Below are positions 1 through 64,000 of a stretch of 64,000 nt of DNA, one piece after another. Source of the stretch: Amorphochlora amoebiformis (lineage: Eukaryota > Cercozoa > Chlorarachniophyceae). The notes beneath the pieces are model-generated. The model searched no databases, was not told the origin of the DNA, and saw only the letters and a list, made by a program, of their open reading frames with translations. A program made the translations under genes and the position numbers. Each line of letters opens with the position of its first letter. The stretch's first letter is position 1. The stretch is from the NCBI GenBank assembly GCA_054601695.1, contig BAAHQB010000202.1:295276-359275 (forward strand), given 5' to 3'.

Positions 1-17082
<17,082 letters not shown>

Positions 17083-17495
17083 GCTTGTCAACCCTCCCCG
17101 CAGACCCCTCTCTTCAGTCTATATCGTCCTCTCCCCCCCCCTTCTCTCTCTCTCTCTTTCTCTCCTTGATCTCTCTCCTATATGTACTTATCTGAATTTC
17201 CTTCCTCTCTCTGTGTGTCGCTATCTGTCTCTTTTGTTTTCTTTTTTCTTTCTCTCTCTCTTTCTTTCTTTTTGTCTCTCTTTCTCTCTTTTGTTTTCTT
17301 TTTTCTTTCTCTCTTTCTCTCTTTCTTTCTTTTTGTCTCTCTTTCTCTCTTTCTTTTGTCTCTCTTTCTCTCTTTCTTTTTTCTCTCTTTCTCTCTCTTT
17401 CTTTCTTTTTGTCTCTCTTTCTCTTTTTCTTTCTTTTTGTCTCTCTGTCTCTCTTTCTTTCTTTTTGTCTCTCCTGCTCGGTTCGTTTCTCGATC
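17083..17495. promoter_or_regulatory. Intergenic gap between genes A and B, CT-rich
   Basis: This 413-bp stretch lies upstream of the start of gene A and downstream of the stop of gene B, both on the minus strand. Bases 17120-17480 are almost pure pyrimidine (CTCTCTTTCTTT units), i.e. GA-rich in the sense of transcription. It must hold the gene B 3' end and the gene A promoter, but no TATA box or polyadenylation signal stands out. Open frames here (runs of SL/FL) are repeat artefacts. Confidence 0.5.
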
Positions 17496-25352
<7,857 letters not shown>

Positions 25353-26379
25353 CCCTGCCGGTGCACCTCCTAAGAAAGAGGCTGGCAAACAGAGTCACGG
25401 TGAGAGAAATCCGTCAGGGTGAAAACAGACTTGCGCTGTCAATTAGAACCGGTCCGAACACGAAAAAAACATCAGACCCGAACAAGAGCGGACATAGAAT
25501 ATCTCGATATATACCCCACCCTTCATGCAATGTCTCTATTGTTCCCATATCTAGAGTACCGTAACATATCCCCTAAAAACTCGGAAAAAAAATACATATT
25601 CTCACCCTCTCTGTCCCCATGGAAGCCTATCTGAATGCTCAGACTCATACACATCAGCGATAGAATAGGGAAAAGGGCGCTGCATGCCGATCTTCGGGCC
25701 GAAGGGCCCACGGCACGACGCGCTGGTCGGAGCCTCGGCGCCATCGGAACGACACGTGTCTATGCTTGGTGTGATATGGCCCGAAGTTACAAGTCTTATC
25801 CGTGATTCAGTGCTGTATCACGCTGACTCACGCGACAAGGGGTATGTCACACCAAGAAAGGGACATAGGAGGGACATCAACACGTGTCAAGTCTGCGTGT
25901 TCCGGATGCGCGGACAGAAAGGGATCGAGGCTGTCCGCTCATGATTTTTCTGGCTTTTGTCGTATTAGCGTCAGGTAAATTCCAATATATGTGCACGCAG
26001 AGGGAATGTTGTCGTTTTCTTTCAGCGGGAGTTTGGGAGTAGGGATGGAGGCATCAATCTTAGAAGGGATACTGTGCTTCCCGGCTGTGAGTGTATTTAT
26101 ATACTAGCCGTGTAAACATGTATATTGGATCTTATGGGTTGTTAGATCAGGCACACTGGCAGTGTAAGCACGTATATCAAATCTGCGGCCCATAAGAGCA
26201 TATTTTCGGAAACCTCACGTGTTTTTTTGCAGCCGCCGAGGGCGCGGACGTTCGGAAACGGGTGAGAATCGAAGCACTTTCCCTCCAAAAGAGACATTCG
26301 AAACCCTTTCCCTCGAAAAGAGAGCCAATCGCTTTCTCTTCTTCTCTCGCACCGTAACCCGGACCCAATCGCAGGGAGA
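25353..26379. promoter_or_regulatory. Divergent promoter region of genes B and C
   Basis: About 1 kb between the start codons of gene B (minus) and gene C (plus). Unlike the rest of the window it is nearly free of TA repeats and contains CG-rich patches (for example 25685-25760 and 26230-26260). A TATA-like stretch lies at 26095-26105. An 86-codon plus-strand open frame at 25684-25944 has no protein-family look and is not called. Its position between two heads suggests a bidirectional promoter plus both 5' UTRs. Confidence 0.55.
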
Positions 26380-37038
<10,659 letters not shown>

Positions 37039-37611
37039 TTTAATATTGCTAATCAATTTACGACATCACCCAAGTTTCGTCTTTTAAAAAATAAGAAAGA
37101 GTTCTCACAATCAGACAATGGGATAATGGATAATGGAAAACGTAATAGTAGCAGTGTAAGTAATACATGAAATTGTTACGAATCTGGATTTAGGCCGGTG
37201 TCTCACGTGCACAAGCGTGTGGTACATCGGTATGTACACATGTACTCTAATACTCATTAATGAATGTCAAAGGTGATATGTACACGAGTGCTTACGATAG
37301 CCAAGAATGCATATGCATCTAGTGCATGTACGATGTATATATCTTGAACACACATTCATAAGAAACACAGACGTTAGCAAAGCTACCGAACTTCATATCT
37401 AGTCTTTTATACATCCAGCGCGCCATGATATTGTAATTCGTATGCGTATACGTATGAGAAGTTCACATAGTGTATGATGTACTTATACATGCCACTATAG
37501 CTAGCTAGTACGTATCATACTAGTCATGTTAATGTTGTAGTACGCACATATATACGTATACATCGTTTTCGTATATATATCACGTTTACATCGTATACGT
37601 ATATATATCAC

Positions 37612-37653
<42 letters not shown>

Positions 37654-38416
37654 CCTATATATACACCTATCTTTTATATGCCACACACATATATACACAC
37701 ATACTTTTATACACACATACACATACATAAGTATGATACGTGTCAGATAGCTATAGTGCATGTATAAGTACATGTTTGTACTTCACATACGTATACGCAT
37801 ACGAATTATAATATCATGGCGCTGGGTGTACAAAACTATAGATATGAAGTTCAGTAGCTTTGCTAACGTCTGTGTTTGTATGCATGCATGCACCATATGA
37901 ATGTGTGTGCAAGATACAGTTTATTCTTGGCTTTACGGTAAGCACTAGCTAATATTAGATCTAATCGGAAGCATGAATTGTACTATAGTGATGTAATGTA
38001 TGGTCACAATGTCGATCGTAGGTACGTATACGTACGTACGACATGTGAATCGATATCGATTTTTTTATAGCTACCTATGGAAAACAAGCCGCATTCAAAT
38101 TAAATCGTTGTATGGATTACTAGAATTATGGTACGGAAACACGTGCATATTATCGATAGACTTACGCGACTATAATGGATCCTGATTACGACTTGAATTC
38201 AAACTGTGATGATTCATAAGTTTGTCGCACATGCACGGTCACTGTTACGGCGTGGATGAAAGTGAATGTGCGCGCGTGATAAGGGCTGGCCACAGTGCCG
38301 CATAATGGACTTTTACAGCAGTAGAACGAAAAGAAAAAACCAGTCCCGAGTTACGGTACGAGATATGCGTACGGTACGGTGTGAACAAAAATACAATATT
38401 CAAAATGAATGTACAC
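37039..38416. other. Intergenic region between convergent genes C and D
   Basis: It holds the 3' flanks of gene C (plus) and gene D (minus), and a large inverted repeat described separately. The remainder, 37039-37284 and 37948-38416, is ordinary complex sequence without an exon I can support. Short plus-strand frames at 38000-38185 and 38266-38463 lack protein-like composition and do not join anything in phase. Confidence 0.5.
37285..37947. repeat. Large imperfect inverted repeat (fold-back element)
   Basis: The left arm, about 37285-37520, is the reverse complement of the right arm, about 37731-37947. The match is imperfect but continuous: outer ends read gtgcttacgatagccaagaat versus its complement, and inner ends gtacgtatcatac versus gtatgatacgtgtc. 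The 210-bp loop contains direct copies of cgtatatatatcacgttta and a TA tract. No transposase frame is present. It resembles a non-autonomous fold-back or MITE-like element, or the template of a long hairpin RNA. Confidence 0.8.
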
Positions 38417-43081
<4,665 letters not shown>

Positions 43082-43539
43082 GTTTGATGTGTTTTTGTCG
43101 TTCTTCTCTCCGTAGATGGGCGAGATGGTGGAAAGGTATAGGTTGTCCAATATCGAAGGTTTTGCTCCTGATTTCCGGCTGCGTATTGAGACCGGGAAAT
43201 GCGGGAAAAATTAGTGGAAAACAACAAGAATGTAATGAGGATTCTGATTAGCCAATCGAAAAATTTCCGAGGGAGAAGAAACATGCAAAAAACATGGGGG
43301 GGGAGAAAGGAGGCGTCACGTCGCCCGGTGCCTTGTTTGCCGACTTTCTAAATCGGGAATTTGGGTTCCGGTGGGTTCCTTTGATGGGTTTGACTGCTAC
43401 CGATGTTCCCCGACATTTTAAAGATGTTGCGTTGACTTCCGCGATGGCTTTGACCGCATGTGACATCGCACACTGTCACATTTCGATGTGTTGGGGGTGT
43501 GGATCGAGGGGTTCCGATTCGCGGCCTATGAGCGACCCT
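43082..43539. promoter_or_regulatory. Gap between gene E stop and gene D start
   Basis: 458 bp, repeat-free and relatively GC-rich. It must contain the promoter of gene D and the 3' end of gene E, both on the minus strand. A plus-strand frame at 43294-43611 runs through it and into exon sequence of gene E on the other strand, so it is a shadow. No core promoter element is evident. Confidence 0.45.
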
Positions 43540-46680
<3,141 letters not shown>

Positions 46681-46900
46681 AATTCTTGCATCCGCATTTA
46701 AAAAAATTGGAAAAAAAATCCTGCCATTAGATTAGAGCCGCGGTGTATTTAGTGTAATACTATACAGTATAGTATATGACTCACTCAATAGTTTAGTACT
46801 AGAGATAGTATTTGTACTGATATCCAAGTTGCTAATTATATTACTTCAACTATAACTTCGGCGGCATTGGAAACTCAGGTGATAGTTATACTAGATGTAA

Positions 46901-55754
<8,854 letters not shown>

Positions 55755-55839
55755 ATGAACATGAACATACATTCACATACACACACGAATACATATATAG
55801 ATAAACGCAGATTTTCTTCTGTACACACACACACACACA

Positions 55840-55929
<90 letters not shown>

Positions 55930-56317
55930 TATATAAATACACACAAACATACACATCCTCAAGAAGAAGAATCAGTACTCATATCTGCCTGTCTCCATCC
56001 TTTCCCCCCAAAAAAGAGCGGGAAGACGTTCCTTTACACCCCACCTTTGAGAAAGGTGGATCCAAAGGTCGAACGGCCCTTTTCACGCTCAGCGCTCGCA
56101 AGATCACCAAAAGCACCACAGACCACCGACGGGGCTCCATACGTCACACTGGTTTGTCACAACTGATGGGGATATCCGTCAATAACCAGGTAGTATCCGT
56201 TAGTACCCGGCCATTTATTTCAGCGTTTGTGCCGTAGAATCACCGGTTATTTTTCGCCAACCTCGGAATCCATCGGAATCCACCCTCTCATATGGTGGTC
56301 GGGGGGTATTCTATGAG
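55755..56317. promoter_or_regulatory. Divergent promoter region of SNM1-like and TopA-like genes
   Basis: 563 bp separate the two start codons. The left part (55755-55945) is CA/TA repeat. 55950-56317 is complex, moderately GC-rich sequence with the character of a promoter or 5' UTR. A minus-strand ATG near 56000 (codons for METGRY) followed by a gtactg donor could give the SNM1 gene an extra 5' exon that joins in phase to a slightly shorter version of the 55683-55754 exon. Confidence 0.5.

Positions 56318-64000
<7,683 letters not shown>

Noticed and set aside
25684-25944. 86-codon plus-strand frame in the B/C divergent region
   Set aside because: No family-like pattern, no neighbouring exon in phase, and it lies where promoters and 5' UTRs are expected.

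Overview
This is an intron-packed nuclear window from a eukaryote, almost certainly a protist or alga. About nine tenths of it is intronic or intergenic simple sequence: TA microsatellites, GA/CT tracts and interstitial CCCTAA/TTAGGG arrays. The coding sequence is cut into roughly 117 mini-exons averaging about 59 bases (range 9 to 213). Nearly all are bounded by GT..AG, commonly with a donor reading gtatat. I found them by reading the short non-repeat islands on both strands and joining neighbours only where codon phase carried across the intron. Long low-complexity open frames (runs of YI, TL, SL) are translated microsatellites, not genes. The organism cannot be named. The repeat unit is TTAGGG rather than plant-type TTTAGGG, and a bacterial/plastid-type DNA topoisomerase I points away from animals.

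Layout, left to right. (A) <1-17082, minus: ankyrin plus Sel1-repeat protein, 30 exons, 3' end beyond the window. (B) 17496-25352, minus: unrecognised protein of about 412 residues, 22 exons. (C) 26380-37038, plus: Methyltransf_16-like SAM-dependent methyltransferase, 20 exons, divergent from B. (D) 38417-43081, minus: membrane-anchored thioredoxin/phosducin-fold protein, 11 exons, 269 aa, converging on C across a region holding a 660-bp fold-back element. (E) 43540-46680, minus: small unrecognised protein of about 135 aa. (F) 46901-55754, minus: SNM1/PSO2-family metallo-beta-lactamase DNA nuclease with a C-terminal PIP-box-like motif, 17 exons. (G) 56318->64000, plus: type IA DNA topoisomerase I with a targeting-like N-terminus, divergent from F, cut by the right edge.

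The most unusual feature is that genes A, B, C, D and F carry truncated copies of their own exons or exon edges in the adjacent TA-repeat introns, sometimes several in a row (copies around exon C14 near 31.5-32.2 kb, four copies of one SNM1 exon end near 53.3-53.5 kb). The copies often keep the splice donor and reading frame. This looks like a running process of microsatellite-linked segmental copying at exon/intron borders, which would explain both the intron swelling and the fragmented exons. No functional pathway joins the seven genes, apart from a DNA-metabolism pair (F and G) sharing one divergent promoter region.
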